Source of the DNA: Verrucomicrobiales bacterium
GTDB taxonomy: Bacteria > Verrucomicrobiota > Verrucomicrobiia > Verrucomicrobiales > DEV007
Assembly (NCBI GenBank): GCA_013213965.1
Contig: JABSSR010000034.1
Coordinates: 1 to 40,653 of the forward strand
Length of the DNA: 40,653 nucleotides
Reading direction: 5' to 3'
Part shown: positions 29,201 through 37,956 of the stretch, in pieces
Position numbering within the stretch: the stretch's first letter is position 1
How the letters are laid out: the number at the start of each line of letters is the position of its first letter
Notes under the pieces: generated by a model
What the model saw: only the letters and a program-made list of their open reading frames with translations
What the model was told of the DNA's origin: nothing
The model's database searches: none
Program-made: the position numbers and the translations under genes

Positions 29201-31470
29201 ATATTGAAAAGTGGAACTACATGATCCTTCAAATGCGATACGATGACGGATTCGTGGCTTACCTGAATGGAACACGAATCGCATCTGCTCAGGCCCCTGG
29301 AAATCTTACCTGGAATTCATCAGCCACTCAAACACATGATGACGGATCAGCCACGCTATTTCAAAAGTTCGACACCAGCAATTTTATCAACCAGCTCAAA
29401 TCGGGCCAAAACCTACTCGCCATACACGCACTGAACGAAAGCACCTCAAGTAGTGACTTTCTAAATCAAGCTAAGCTAATCACTGGATTTGATGAAGGGG
29501 CTGGAGAAGGAGGCACTAACGGTTTCAAGTACACTGAACCAATCACTCTTCAAAAAACAGTACGAATCTTCGCTCGAGTCTTTGACAGTGATGGTGGAAA
29601 CTCTACCAGTTCAGGACAGACCCCAGTAGGCACTGGCTGGAGCGCACCCCTCAAAGTCGAATATCTAGTCAATGAGGATCCAGCCTCAGCCACTAATCTT
29701 GTGATTACAGAAATAATGTATGATCCTTATGAGTTCGCAGGACCAGAAACAAATAACAGTGCTTTCGAATGGATCGAACTGCAAAACACTTCATCGAATC
29801 CCATATCACTTACCGGTGTAAACTTCAATGACGGCATCGAATTCACTTTTCCAGGATTAACCCTCGAACCCAAACAAAGTACCGTCATCGTCGGGAACCT
29901 TGAAGAATTTGAAAAAATTTATGGTACTAATACAAACTATTTAATAGCAGGAGAATTTTCTGGAGCACTTGATAACGGAGGCGAGGACATACAACTAATC
30001 ACGGCCGGCGGAGAAATCATCCAGACAATTTCCTATCCTGACAACATTGCAAATGAAGGGCATTCACTTGTCCTAGGATTAGATGGATGGCGCCAAAGTA
30101 GGACTCTTCTTGGTTCTCCCGGCATCAAAGAACTAACCGAATTTGAACTACCAAATATTTTCATTAACGAAGTATTAAGTAATTCAGTGCTACCCCAAGT
30201 GGACACGATAGAATTATACAACCCTAATCCTTTTCCAGTTAACATCTCAGGATGGCTACTCACGGACAACCTTCGGGATCAGCTTAAATTTAAGATACCT
30301 GATGGCACTGAATTACCTGAGAATGGCTATTCGGTTTTCACTGAAAATGATTTCGAAAATTTTGCACTAGATTCATTCGGGGAAGAGGTCTTTCTAATTG
30401 CAAACAATTTAAACGATCAAAGACTAGGTTACGTTGACGGATTCAAGTTCGGAGACTCCGCGTCTGGATTCTCTCTGGGCAGGCACGTAACCTCTGATGG
30501 AAAGATCCGCTACGAACCGATGTCTACTCAGACATTTGGGTCTGCAAATTCCGATCCCGTATCAGGTCCTCTCATAATCACTGAATTAATGTATCACCCT
30601 GAAAATGATAATACGGAATACATCGAAATTAAGAACATAGGATCCTCACCATTTAACCTTCAAGGCACCGGGATTAGCGGGATAGACTATCAATTTGAGG
30701 ACCCAGGTCCTACGCTCGCTCCTGGAGACACTCTACTAGTCGTTAAAGAAGACCCAACAATCTTCCGCAATAACTACAGTGTTCCCGAAAAGGTAGAAAT
30801 TTATGGACCCTTCGTTGGATCCTTAGATAATGGAGGTGAACGAATCAGAATAAGAATTCCAGAAAAGTCTACAATAAATGGTGAACCTGATCTGAAAGTA
30901 TCTATTGATATCGCTGAATACTCAGATCAAGACCCATGGCCAGCTTCTGCAGATGGCCTAGGAAGCTCATTACATAGGACAGATCCTATCAATTATGCCG
31001 GAGATCCAACCAGCTGGAAAGCTGCGGCCCCTTCCCCAGGAATAACAAATAATGATGCGTTCGATTGGAGAGAGCTATTTTTTAGTCCTGAAGAAATTAG
31101 CAATAATGCACTATCGGGCCCCCTCGCAGACGCGGATGCGGATGGCATTGCAAACATACTCGAGTATCTACTTGGTAGTGATCCAAGAAAATCTGAATCA
31201 AGAATATTTAAGGAATTTATGCGACAAGAACGAGCCAATGAAACTGGTAAGTTCGAACTCAAAATTAAGCGTTTAAAAAATATTATAGGGTACGAAATAA
31301 TTATTGAAAGTTCTACTGATCTGATTAATTGGATCGCGCCCACTGAGCAATTAATCTTAAAGGAAGAATCAGACAACGGGGACGGGACTGTCACTATAAC
31401 GTATTCAACATCCAATCCGTTAACTTCTAGAAAAATCTACTTTCGGATAAGAGCTGTTGAATCACCTTGA
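26263..31470 (+). CDS. Giant secreted CotH-like / lamin-tail-domain surface protein
   Basis: The 1735 residues begin with a signal peptide (about 1-28). Domains in order: lamin-tail domain (about 30-140, INEFVALNKS, DWIEIHNP), beta module A (about 166-335), chitobiase-C-like segment (about 372-446, RYTTNGSLPT), and a CotH kinase-like domain (about 460-850). The CotH part contains TRGGWKVRGSSS, DGVYTFMEKI, GGYILKVDR and GPIWDFDRSM. There follow a second chitobiase-like segment (about 876-910, YYTLDGSDPR), beta module B repeating A (about 912-1076), and three more lamin-tail domains (about 1146-1280, 1300-1428, 1436-1576). A calcium-binding DADADGIANILEYLLGSDP near 1622 and a beta-rich tail end it. 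CotH kinases phosphorylate secreted proteins; here a surface adhesion or glycan-binding role is inferred. The last 34 bases overlap the opposing gene. Confidence 0.88.
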   Translation: MNHPPKCYRTIILLCCSILFLISRVFSAPIINEFVALNKSTLYDEDGQSSDWIEIHNPHQDTVDLEGYFLTNDPEDLKKWKFPKVSLAVDAYLIVFASGKDRDNGELHTNFRISKSGGYLGLVDPDGKTVVSELSEFPVQFEDFSYGIKTDGESFSTTLVREGDACKLLVPTNDIGTTWHSLNYNDETWSDATTGIGYERSSGYENLIGAGGDIEEQTYNENSTAYIRIPFSINSLDGLSSLTFRMKYDDGFIAYINGTEIASGNKPASPAWNSDASTDHPDSQATSFVDTDLSAQASEIVRTGNNLLAIHVMNGDTGSSDLLALPRLEAQFVIKPDEGAEPKPPELGYFQTPSPNKNNGSDSGLPSGPVLISQPGRGFTGNLTLSLTTTSPQAQIRYTTNGSLPTEVSPLYTGSTITLGNSTLLRARSFEEGLTAGPVSESGYIRLSTDAQNFSSDLPVIIMERFSNGGTTAANGKTFTFFAFFEPDPQTGRTRLNGPYSIGTRGGWKVRGSSSTGFSKKAFSIEAWNELNRNKNISPLGLPEESDFILNARSVYDRSLMRNAFIYELSNQVGRYAVRTKFVELFKDDNGGNLSYSNDYDGVYTFMEKISRDKERVDVERLTENVSEEPGITGGYILKVDRLDPGDSGLRAGGQTLGWVYPKEDDVSTGQSNWVREYMNEMSSALSTDKFGDYINTLSWVDHHLLNILTLNADALRLSTFFHKKRNGKLEYGPIWDFDRSMESTDGRDNNPSTWSGGTSYFTFPWWGSLFDNENFWQVYIDRYFELREGEFATSNVHSIIDRMATGLNEAQARNFRRWSDQPRFGSFQGEVNHLKDWLGTRLDWMDGQFAPRPTTNKTAGAYPPGTKITLNANLAGNQNIYYTLDGSDPRPPDQSDPLDGTTIIDEDIPVRALVPNSDIGLLWYRDLNFNDGSWMQGTNGVGYERSNGYDPYINIDVDDEMSGRTSCYIRIKFNLTQTDIEKWNYMILQMRYDDGFVAYLNGTRIASAQAPGNLTWNSSATQTHDDGSATLFQKFDTSNFINQLKSGQNLLAIHALNESTSSSDFLNQAKLITGFDEGAGEGGTNGFKYTEPITLQKTVRIFARVFDSDGGNSTSSGQTPVGTGWSAPLKVEYLVNEDPASATNLVITEIMYDPYEFAGPETNNSAFEWIELQNTSSNPISLTGVNFNDGIEFTFPGLTLEPKQSTVIVGNLEEFEKIYGTNTNYLIAGEFSGALDNGGEDIQLITAGGEIIQTISYPDNIANEGHSLVLGLDGWRQSRTLLGSPGIKELTEFELPNIFINEVLSNSVLPQVDTIELYNPNPFPVNISGWLLTDNLRDQLKFKIPDGTELPENGYSVFTENDFENFALDSFGEEVFLIANNLNDQRLGYVDGFKFGDSASGFSLGRHVTSDGKIRYEPMSTQTFGSANSDPVSGPLIITELMYHPENDNTEYIEIKNIGSSPFNLQGTGISGIDYQFEDPGPTLAPGDTLLVVKEDPTIFRNNYSVPEKVEIYGPFVGSLDNGGERIRIRIPEKSTINGEPDLKVSIDIAEYSDQDPWPASADGLGSSLHRTDPINYAGDPTSWKAAAPSPGITNNDAFDWRELFFSPEEISNNALSGPLADADADGIANILEYLLGSDPRKSESRIFKEFMRQERANETGKFELKIKRLKNIIGYEIIIESSTDLINWIAPTEQLILKEESDNGDGTVTITYSTSNPLTSRKIYFRIRAVESP

Positions 31471-33377
31471 TGAGATTCCCAAATAGCTAAGAACTCTTTT
31501 GCTTGATCAGGATCATTCAAAGTAACACCTTCTCCTTTGTATTTTTCCTTTCGTTGAATACTAAAATAAGCCCATCCATTAGGGTTAAGTTTTTTTTGTA
31601 ATTCGAGTGCCACCCTTCCCATTGTCATCCGGACATTTAATTCTACAACATGCCTCAACATGAGCCTTCCCTGATCATCACGCCAGACCAAAGCATCAAC
31701 TCCAACTGGACCGGAATATCCTGGCAACAGCTTTAATATGGCTGATGGTATCCTTTCATTATACCAGGAAATAAAATCAGCTTCCTTGAACAAAAATTCT
31801 GAAACCTCTGGACTGAGCATCTTGCTAAATCTTGGAGCCAACCTTATCCCTCTGAACTGTCCCCTAGAATCATTAATAAGCTGAGTCATTCCTAGACATT
31901 CAATCTCTCCATTTTGTATTTCATACAAAACTGAAAAATCCTCAACCCTCTGCAAAAAGGGTTCAGAGACAATAAATCCATGCAACTGGATCTTCTTCTC
32001 AGCCCATACTTGCACTTCTTTAGAAAAAGATTTTGCAATCATATGCCCTTTTCCCGAACAGCCATAAGCAGATTTGAAGAGAATTGTATTTCCTCTCAAA
32101 ATATCCATGACTTCGCCCAGATTTCTGCAAAATCCACCTACCACATCTCGAACACCTAGCCTTTCCTCAAGACTGACACCAATTTCTTTAGACAGCCAAA
32201 CCTCTGGAATCGGCTCTCTCCATTGCCAAGGCACCCGATCCGATACCGTCTTCGCATACGGTTTTAAGAAGTCAGAAGCATCTGCCGACCATGCCCATGG
32301 CCGTAACCCTCCAAGCTTGCGATCATCCATATCATGACGGGACAATACTTCAGGCAATTGAAGCCCCATACTTTGTAGTTTCTCTAAATGCCCCAATGAA
32401 GGAACATTACGAAACAACGCGACATCATCTTTCCGACTCCACGCAAGCATTAAAATTTCCAAGTCCTCCTCAATCGCCCGTTCAAACCGATTAGCACGGA
32501 ACTCGATCCCGTTCACTAAGGCAAGAGAATACAGTTCCGCATTTGGGTTAAACCAGTGCACGACAGGAGTCCTTCCCCTCGACTGACCAGAAATCTTCAT
32601 CTGAGAAATAAATTCCTCATTAAAACCTGCATCAAGACGTCCCTCTGAATTAAATGGAACCATTCCCTTTGCTCTGGAAGGTGATAATGGAAAGTGTAAA
32701 GAACTACTAAATGCTTCCCAATCAGAATGATCTTTCTTTTTCCAATGCCGTAACCATTTGAGGCCATGACCAACGTGGTTAATCTCGTCTTGATATATTT
32801 TGTCCAATACTACAGCAGTACCAGTGTCTCCAATGACTCGAAACTGTTCAGCATAATACTTTGAATAGTCCAAATTGGCCTGCTCAAAGATTAGATTCAT
32901 TCGAACGACAAAATCCATGACCGTATCCATTGAAGAAACGACACGCCAAAAATAATCATTCAGCGGCAATTCTCCAAAAGAAACACCACAATCATGCATA
33001 CGTCTAAGATACATCTGCGTGTGCATCTGTTCTTCACGCATCGCTTCATAAACGCCAGCACGATAATTTTTAGGAGCTTCAGGAAATTTCAGCAAAACAA
33101 GTGCCATTAATTCCGCTGCCAAGAGTTCATGATTTGCTAAAAAATGCATCATGACTCCCCGCTCTTTATCATCAATGATCCGGTTAGAACCAGGAAAATC
33201 GGCACGAATTCCACGATCGCCTACAGTCAAGTATTCTGGACGTTCAGGGAATTGAGGTGCCTTGATAGCTTTCCCGCAACAATTATCTTTAGCTCCGCGC
33301 GGACCTAGTAATAATTTATCCTCCAAAGAAGAAGAGAAAAGTATTCGTTCTGCAACTTCTCTTACATTTTCAGCCAT
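31437..33377 (-). CDS. DUF455 ferritin-like di-iron domain fused to an ATP-grasp ligase domain
   Basis: Residues about 1-245 match DUF455 (MiaE-like ferritin superfamily). A four-helix di-iron ligand pattern is visible: E84 (with E89 near), E116-x-x-H119, E165 and E198-x-x-H201. Residues about 265-350 form a linker region with VVHWFNPNAELYSLAL. Residues about 390-600 look like ATP-grasp: a nucleotide-binding lysine and glycine loop (FKSAYGCSGKGH, K435), E472 in VSEPFL, D561 in VGVDALVW, and E579-LN581-R583 as metal ligands. The ferritin part would use oxygen and two irons to hydroxylate or oxidise; the ligase part would join a carboxylate to an amine. It is cytoplasmic, with no signal. The start lies one base after the methyltransferase stop (TAATATG). 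The substrate is unknown. Confidence 0.82.
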   Translation of the reverse strand: MAENVREVAERILFSSSLEDKLLLGPRGAKDNCCGKAIKAPQFPERPEYLTVGDRGIRADFPGSNRIIDDKERGVMMHFLANHELLAAELMALVLLKFPEAPKNYRAGVYEAMREEQMHTQMYLRRMHDCGVSFGELPLNDYFWRVVSSMDTVMDFVVRMNLIFEQANLDYSKYYAEQFRVIGDTGTAVVLDKIYQDEINHVGHGLKWLRHWKKKDHSDWEAFSSSLHFPLSPSRAKGMVPFNSEGRLDAGFNEEFISQMKISGQSRGRTPVVHWFNPNAELYSLALVNGIEFRANRFERAIEEDLEILMLAWSRKDDVALFRNVPSLGHLEKLQSMGLQLPEVLSRHDMDDRKLGGLRPWAWSADASDFLKPYAKTVSDRVPWQWREPIPEVWLSKEIGVSLEERLGVRDVVGGFCRNLGEVMDILRGNTILFKSAYGCSGKGHMIAKSFSKEVQVWAEKKIQLHGFIVSEPFLQRVEDFSVLYEIQNGEIECLGMTQLINDSRGQFRGIRLAPRFSKMLSPEVSEFLFKEADFISWYNERIPSAILKLLPGYSGPVGVDALVWRDDQGRLMLRHVVELNVRMTMGRVALELQKKLNPNGWAYFSIQRKEKYKGEGVTLNDPDQAKEFLAIWESHQGDSTALIRK

Positions 33378-33378
33378 A

Positions 33379-34158
33379 TTATAAACTCACGGGAACAGCA
33401 GAAACCGACATCACCGCATGACCATCTCTCATATCATCATTTTCAAAGTCTCCCGAAATTCTGACCTGCTGAAACCCTGCACGCTCTAACAATAATTTAA
33501 TCTCGTATTTTCCATACCATCTCAGTCGGGAAAATTTAATCTCTGAGGATTCAGTGATTCCATTATTATTGATCAACTCAAATCGATGACGAACTTCCAT
33601 TAAGTTTTCGCACCTATCTAAATCAACGCAGGAATGACATAATGCTCGGTTCTCGGAACCTTCAATTTTTTCATCCTTCTCCAAGCGCCAAACTCCATCT
33701 AAAAACTCATGCGAAATTTCATAAAAAGGAGTGAAAAGACTCATGACAAAAAGACCTTCAGGTTGTAGATGTTTTTGAAAATTCTTTAATGCTGCCAAAG
33801 CGTCATTTCGATCGTCAAGCAATTGAAAACTCCCACCAGGAACAATAATCAAATCAAAATTATTCTCACAATTAAAATTGGTCATGTCCTCCTCAATCAG
33901 ACTCGCTGAGATCCCTTCCGAAGAAAGACGCTTCCTGCATTCTTCGATCATGACATTAGAATTGTCCAAACCTGTAATTTTTATTCCTTGTTGAGCAATC
34001 GGAATAAGCACACGACCCGTTCCACAACCCACATCCAGACAATTACCTCCCGCATTCAATGCTAAATCGACATAATATCCTATCTCATCAAAATCATCAC
34101 TCCCCCGGAAAAGATCATACAATTCCGCTTCAAGTCCGGTATATTTTTTAGCTGACAT
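33379..34158 (-). CDS. Class I SAM-dependent methyltransferase
   Basis: LDVGCGTGRV (41-50) is a textbook motif I, with D65 in ITGLDNSNVM as the ribose ligand, LIEEDMTNF as motif II and FDLIIVPGGSFQLL as the post-II strand. C174-HS-C177 and C183 form an unusual small cysteine cluster in the C-terminal half, possibly a metal site. The first 30 residues (YTGLEAELYDLF) resemble small-molecule methyltransferases. The gene is first in a tight pair with the DUF455/ATP-grasp gene, so it probably modifies the same product. It is divergent from metX with a 64-base gap, but it lacks the size and context of MetW. Confidence 0.85.
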   Translation of the reverse strand: MSAKKYTGLEAELYDLFRGSDDFDEIGYYVDLALNAGGNCLDVGCGTGRVLIPIAQQGIKITGLDNSNVMIEECRKRLSSEGISASLIEEDMTNFNCENNFDLIIVPGGSFQLLDDRNDALAALKNFQKHLQPEGLFVMSLFTPFYEISHEFLDGVWRLEKDEKIEGSENRALCHSCVDLDRCENLMEVRHRFELINNNGITESSEIKFSRLRWYGKYEIKLLLERAGFQQVRISGDFENDDMRDGHAVMSVSAVPVSL

Positions 34159-34222
34159 TCGGCTTATTCGCCCGAAATTCGTTGTTCGTCATTATTAATT
34201 TAAAGACTACATTCTTTATTCA

Positions 34223-35383
34223 ATGCCAAATAGCATAGCTCAGACAAATACACAGTTCTTCCACTTTAATAACGAAGAGACTCCTTTTGAGCTCAAGTGT
34301 GGGGAAAAACTAACTAATTTCACTCTAGCCTATGAGGTATATGGACAAATATCACAAAATAAAGACAACGTCATTCTTCTCTTCCATGCACTCAGCGCCA
34401 GTCAACATGCTGCTGGCTTCACGGAAAATATCGAAGGGCTCTCTGTCGAATGGGACAAAGAATGTCAGACAGGATGGTGGAATGATTTTATTGGATCCGG
34501 CAAGGCCCTTGATACAGATAAGTATTGTGTGGTTTGCGCCAACTATCTTGGCGGGTGCTACGGATCAACTGGTCCGAGTTCAATGAATCCTGAAACCGGA
34601 AAACCTTTCGGCGGTTCGTTTCCCCGCATCAGCATCAAGGACATTGTTAAATCACAAATTGAATTACTTAATCATTTAGAAGTAGAACAACTTCACGCAG
34701 TGGCAGGAAGCTCATTAGGAGGACTCATGGCTATTAGCTTGGCCACACAGCATCCAGAAAGAGTTAGAACAATCGTGGCTCTGGCCAGTGGAATAAAAAC
34801 TTCCATCCTGCAGCGAATTCATAACTTGGAACAAATCACTGCAATAGAATCCGACAGTGATTATCTAGGGGGAAATTATTATGGTAAGAACTCCCCTGAG
34901 GATGGACTTGCCCTTGCCAGAATGATTGGACACAAAGTCTTCATCTCACTAGCGACTCTAGAAAGGCGTGCCAGCCAAGAAGTAAAGAAGGAAACTGAAG
35001 AATCATCATGGTATCAAATACAAACTCCTGTCGAATCATACATGTGTCATCAGGGACAGAAATTCGTTAAACGTTTTGATGCTAACACCTACCTTCGCAT
35101 AATGGACGCATGGCAAAATTTCAACATATTAGATGAGTCCGGATTCAGTGATTATGGAGCAATGTTTAGTAGATGCCGTCACCAAAAGTATCTTATATTC
35201 ACTATTAATTCTGATGTTTGTTTCTACCCTGATCAACAAGAAGAACTTGTTTCTGCTATCAACGAAGGAGGTATCACACCTATACATATAACAGTGCACT
35301 CTGAAAAAGGGCATGACTCATTCCTGTTAGAACCAGATTTATACGCACCTCACATCCATTCCGCTTTGGACGAAAACGATTAA
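34223..35383 (+). CDS. metX: Homoserine O-acetyltransferase (MetX)
   Basis: The 386-residue alpha/beta hydrolase carries the MetX block CANYLGGCYGSTGPSSMNP and PFGGSFPRISIKD, the nucleophile elbow GSSLGG (S164) and the catalytic histidine in GHDSFLLE (H364). It acylates homoserine for methionine synthesis in the cytoplasm. Acetyl-CoA is assumed as donor; some MetX-family enzymes use succinyl-CoA and this cannot be decided by eye. The 64-base upstream gap is too short to hold a standard SAM riboswitch. The enzyme is metabolically downstream of Asd, encoded 3 kb further on. Confidence 0.93.
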   Translation: MPNSIAQTNTQFFHFNNEETPFELKCGEKLTNFTLAYEVYGQISQNKDNVILLFHALSASQHAAGFTENIEGLSVEWDKECQTGWWNDFIGSGKALDTDKYCVVCANYLGGCYGSTGPSSMNPETGKPFGGSFPRISIKDIVKSQIELLNHLEVEQLHAVAGSSLGGLMAISLATQHPERVRTIVALASGIKTSILQRIHNLEQITAIESDSDYLGGNYYGKNSPEDGLALARMIGHKVFISLATLERRASQEVKKETEESSWYQIQTPVESYMCHQGQKFVKRFDANTYLRIMDAWQNFNILDESGFSDYGAMFSRCRHQKYLIFTINSDVCFYPDQQEELVSAINEGGITPIHITVHSEKGHDSFLLEPDLYAPHIHSALDEND

Positions 35384-35412
35384 TAACAAATTTTGAAGAT
35401 AATTGGTGCCTT

Positions 35413-36528
35413 TTAGACGTTAAAACGAAATTCTATAACATCACCATCCTTCACTTCATATTCTTTTCCTTCAATACGAAGCTTACCCGCATCACGGGCA
35501 GCAGACTTAGATTCTAACTGAACGTAGTCATCATAATGCAATACTTCTGCAGCAATAAAACCACGTTCGAAATCAGTATGAATGACTCCTGCCGCTTCAG
35601 GAGCCTTGGCCCCAGTCCTGATGGTCCAGGCCCTTGTTTCCTTCTCACCTGTAGTCAGATACGTTCTGAGTCCAAGTAATTGGTATACTGAACGGATCAT
35701 TGTTGAAAAACCACTGTCCATCACTCCCATGTCAGCCAAAAATTCTTTGGCTTCTTCAGGCGATATGTCGATAAGTTCCTCCTCAATGCGAGCTGAAATT
35801 ATTATTATTTCTGCACCATGAGTCTCTTCAGCATATTGCTGGACCCTTGCAACCATTGAATTGTCTTTCGAACTATTGATAGTATCTGCAAGATCATCCT
35901 CAGAAACATTACAAGCGAAAATCGTACGCTTCGAAGTAAGTAGGAAAAATTCCTTCATTATTTCATAATCATCATCATTTATGTCTGCAGTTATAGCCGG
36001 CTTCCCTTGGTCAAGGTGTGGCAGAATCTTATCAATTACTTCTAGTTCTCTCTTGGCCTCTTTGTCATTCCCTCTGGATTTTTTTTCACGTGATACCCTA
36101 CGCTTCGTCAACGATGCATGATCAGCCAAAATAAGTTCAGCGTTAATGATTTCAATGTCTCTTAGAGGATCAACCGTTCCTAACTCATGGATAATATCAT
36201 CATTCTCAAAACAGCGAACAACCTGCACAATGGCATCCGTTTCGCGAATATTTGCCAAAAACTTATTGCCCAGGCCGGCTCCTTCAGAGGCTCCTTGGAC
36301 CAATCCTGCAATATCGACAAATTCTATCGCCGCTGGAATAATCTTCTCGGAACCAGACATTTTACTGAGAACCTCTAACCTAGGATCAGGCACGGTAACG
36401 ACTCCGACATTTGGATCTATCGTACAGAAAGGATAATTCGCCGCTTCCGCATTTCGATTCCGAGTTAAGGCATTAAATAAGGTTGATTTACCAACATTTG
36501 GCATCCCTACTATTCCGGCTTTAAGCAT
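35413..36528 (-). CDS. ychF: Redox/ribosome-associated GTPase-family ATPase YchF (OLA1)
   Basis: GMPNVGKST (8-16) is the P-loop, [10 protein letters not shown] is switch I, and [20 protein letters not shown] carries the G3 aspartate. NVSE (about 207) replaces the NKxD of true GTPases and accounts for the preference of YchF for ATP. The C-terminal TGS domain contains [27 protein letters not shown] and ends in [10 protein letters not shown]. Its length (371) is near the E. coli value. A universally conserved core gene; it converges on metX with a 29-base gap and is divergent from the Nif3-like gene. Confidence 0.97.
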   Translation of the reverse strand: MLKAGIVGMPNVGKSTLFNALTRNRNAEAANYPFCTIDPNVGVVTVPDPRLEVLSKMSGSEKIIPAAIEFVDIAGLVQGASEGAGLGNKFLANIRETDAIVQVVRCFENDDIIHELGTVDPLRDIEIINAELILADHASLTKRRVSREKKSRGNDKEAKRELEVIDKILPHLDQGKPAITADINDDDYEIMKEFFLLTSKRTIFACNVSEDDLADTINSSKDNSMVARVQQYAEETHGAEIIIISARIEEELIDISPEEAKEFLADMGVMDSGFSTMIRSVYQLLGLRTYLTTGEKETRAWTIRTGAKAPEAAGVIHTDFERGFIAAEVLHYDDYVQLESKSAARDAGKLRIEGKEYEVKDGDVIEFRFNV

Positions 36529-36575
36529 AGGACGCTGAGACTAGACGTGAAGAGCAGTGTGCGCAAGAGTATCAG

Positions 36576-37331
36576 ATGCACAAGCTGGACAAAATTGTAG
36601 CTTATCTGGACCAAGAATTAAAAATTAAGCAAATCCCTGACTATCCAGGGGCAATCAACGGTCTACAGTTAAGAGGTAAAAAAAACATTCATAAGATAGG
36701 AGCAGCCGTTGACGCTGCGTTGCCTGTGATTCAAGAGGCTGTAAAAGAAAGCATCGATCTTCTGCTTGTACATCATGGTCTGTTCTGGGGGGGTGCACAA
36801 AGAATCGATGGGCCCCTCTACAAAAAAATCAAAACAGCAATGGATGCAGGAATGGCCATTTATTCCTCCCATATTCCACTCGATGTTCATAACAAATTTG
36901 GCAATAATGCTTTGTTCGCGAAGTCGATAGGACTCACTAAAGGCATTCCATTTTTAGAATGGCAAGGGATCCATGTAGGGCTCCGTTTTAATGTGGAGAT
37001 GAATCGTTCTAATCTCTTAAAGAAAATAGAAAAGACATTGCAAAATAAAATTAACATAGCACCTGGAGGGCCCGCGAAGATAAAGAAATTAGGCATCATC
37101 ACCGGGGGCGCAGGATCTGAAGTTGAAGCAGCCGCAAGAGAAGGGGTTGACACATTCATTACCGGAGAAGGCCAGCATCACACTTTCACTCTCGCTGAAG
37201 AGCTTGGAGTAAACCTCATCTATGCAGGGCATTACGCCACAGAAACTTTTGGAGTCACATCTCTGGCCAATCACTTAGCAAAGAAATACAAATTGAAGAA
37301 GCAATTTATTCATCACCCAACAGGACTATAA
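36576..37331 (+). CDS. Nif3-like dinuclear metal centre protein (DUF34, GTP cyclohydrolase I type 2 homologue)
   Basis: The 251-residue protein has the metal-ligand blocks of the family: VHHGLFWGG, YSSHIPLDVH, TGEGQHH and GHYATETFG, the last two near the C-terminus. It is a cytoplasmic toroidal hexamer in known homologues, with a two-metal site. Despite the common database name, the activity of these proteins is not settled. It is followed 14 bases later by the DNA glycosylase gene, so the two are probably co-transcribed. Confidence 0.92.
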   Translation: MHKLDKIVAYLDQELKIKQIPDYPGAINGLQLRGKKNIHKIGAAVDAALPVIQEAVKESIDLLLVHHGLFWGGAQRIDGPLYKKIKTAMDAGMAIYSSHIPLDVHNKFGNNALFAKSIGLTKGIPFLEWQGIHVGLRFNVEMNRSNLLKKIEKTLQNKINIAPGGPAKIKKLGIITGGAGSEVEAAAREGVDTFITGEGQHHTFTLAEELGVNLIYAGHYATETFGVTSLANHLAKKYKLKKQFIHHPTGL

Positions 37332-37345
37332 AACTTGCTAATTTA

Positions 37346-37924
37346 ATGAGACTAAAATCAGATTTTTTTCAAACTGATCCTGTCTCTGCTGCACGCAATC
37401 TTATCGGAAAACGAATAGTCTGTCAGAAATGCTCTGGAATTATAGTTGAAACGGAAGCGTATGCTGACAAGGGAGACGAAGCAGCTCACACTTTTACCAG
37501 GCCCAGCGCTCGTGAATTTGTCACAAAATATGGTGCCGGTTCAGCATATGTTTATCTCAATTATGGGATGTATTGGCTAGCCAATGTCCTCACTAAAGGA
37601 CCAAAGGGTAATGGATTTGTACTCCTCAGAGCCCTCGAACCGGAGAATGGTATTGATTTAATGCGGAAACGTCGCAACCAAAAAAAAATGAAAGACCTTT
37701 GCTCGGGTCCTGGAAAATTGACAATTGCAATGAGCATCAACGGCAAAGATCATGGCCAGTCCTTTACTTCCACAGGAAGTCGTTTCTGGTTTGAGGAAAC
37801 TCATTGTGAAACGAAAATTGTCACAGACACTCGAATTGGAATTACTCGTTCAGCCGATTTGCTCTGGAGATTCCTTAAAAAAAATAATGATTTCGTGAGC
37901 AAGAAAAAAGGCGGGCAGACCTAG
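37346..37924 (+). CDS. mpg: 3-methyladenine DNA glycosylase (AAG/Mpg family)
   Basis: The enzyme opens damaged-base repair by cutting the N-glycosidic bond of alkylated purines. IIVETEAYADKGDEAAHTF holds the catalytic glutamate that activates water; GSAYVYLNYGMYW, LLRALEP and LCSGPGKLTIAM are conserved AAG blocks. It has the usual bacterial length (192). The last codons, rich in Lys and Gly, are part of the hairpin shared with the opposing lipoprotein gene. It lies 14 bases after the Nif3-like gene. Confidence 0.94.
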   Translation: MRLKSDFFQTDPVSAARNLIGKRIVCQKCSGIIVETEAYADKGDEAAHTFTRPSAREFVTKYGAGSAYVYLNYGMYWLANVLTKGPKGNGFVLLRALEPENGIDLMRKRRNQKKMKDLCSGPGKLTIAMSINGKDHGQSFTSTGSRFWFEETHCETKIVTDTRIGITRSADLLWRFLKKNNDFVSKKKGGQT

Positions 37925-37934
37925 TCCACCCGCC
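37910..37934 (-). terminator. Rho-independent terminator of the small lipoprotein gene, overlapping the glycosylase stop
   Basis: GGCGGG (37910-37915) pairs with CCCGCC (37929-37934) over a 13-base loop. On the minus strand the stem is followed by CTTTTTTC, so it terminates the lipoprotein gene 22 bases after its stop. It contains the stop codon of the plus-strand gene. On the plus strand the downstream side has only short T runs. Confidence 0.7.
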
Positions 37935-37956
37935 TCTTAAAATTATTTACTCCAAA

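Noticed and set aside
33379-34158. MetW, because a methyltransferase-like gene adjoins metX
   Set aside because: MetW usually follows metX in the same direction and is about 200 residues. This one is divergent, longer, has a cysteine cluster and is coupled to the DUF455/ATP-grasp gene.
34159-34222. SAM riboswitch upstream of metX
   Set aside because: The gap is only 64 bases and shows no multi-stem structure or terminator.
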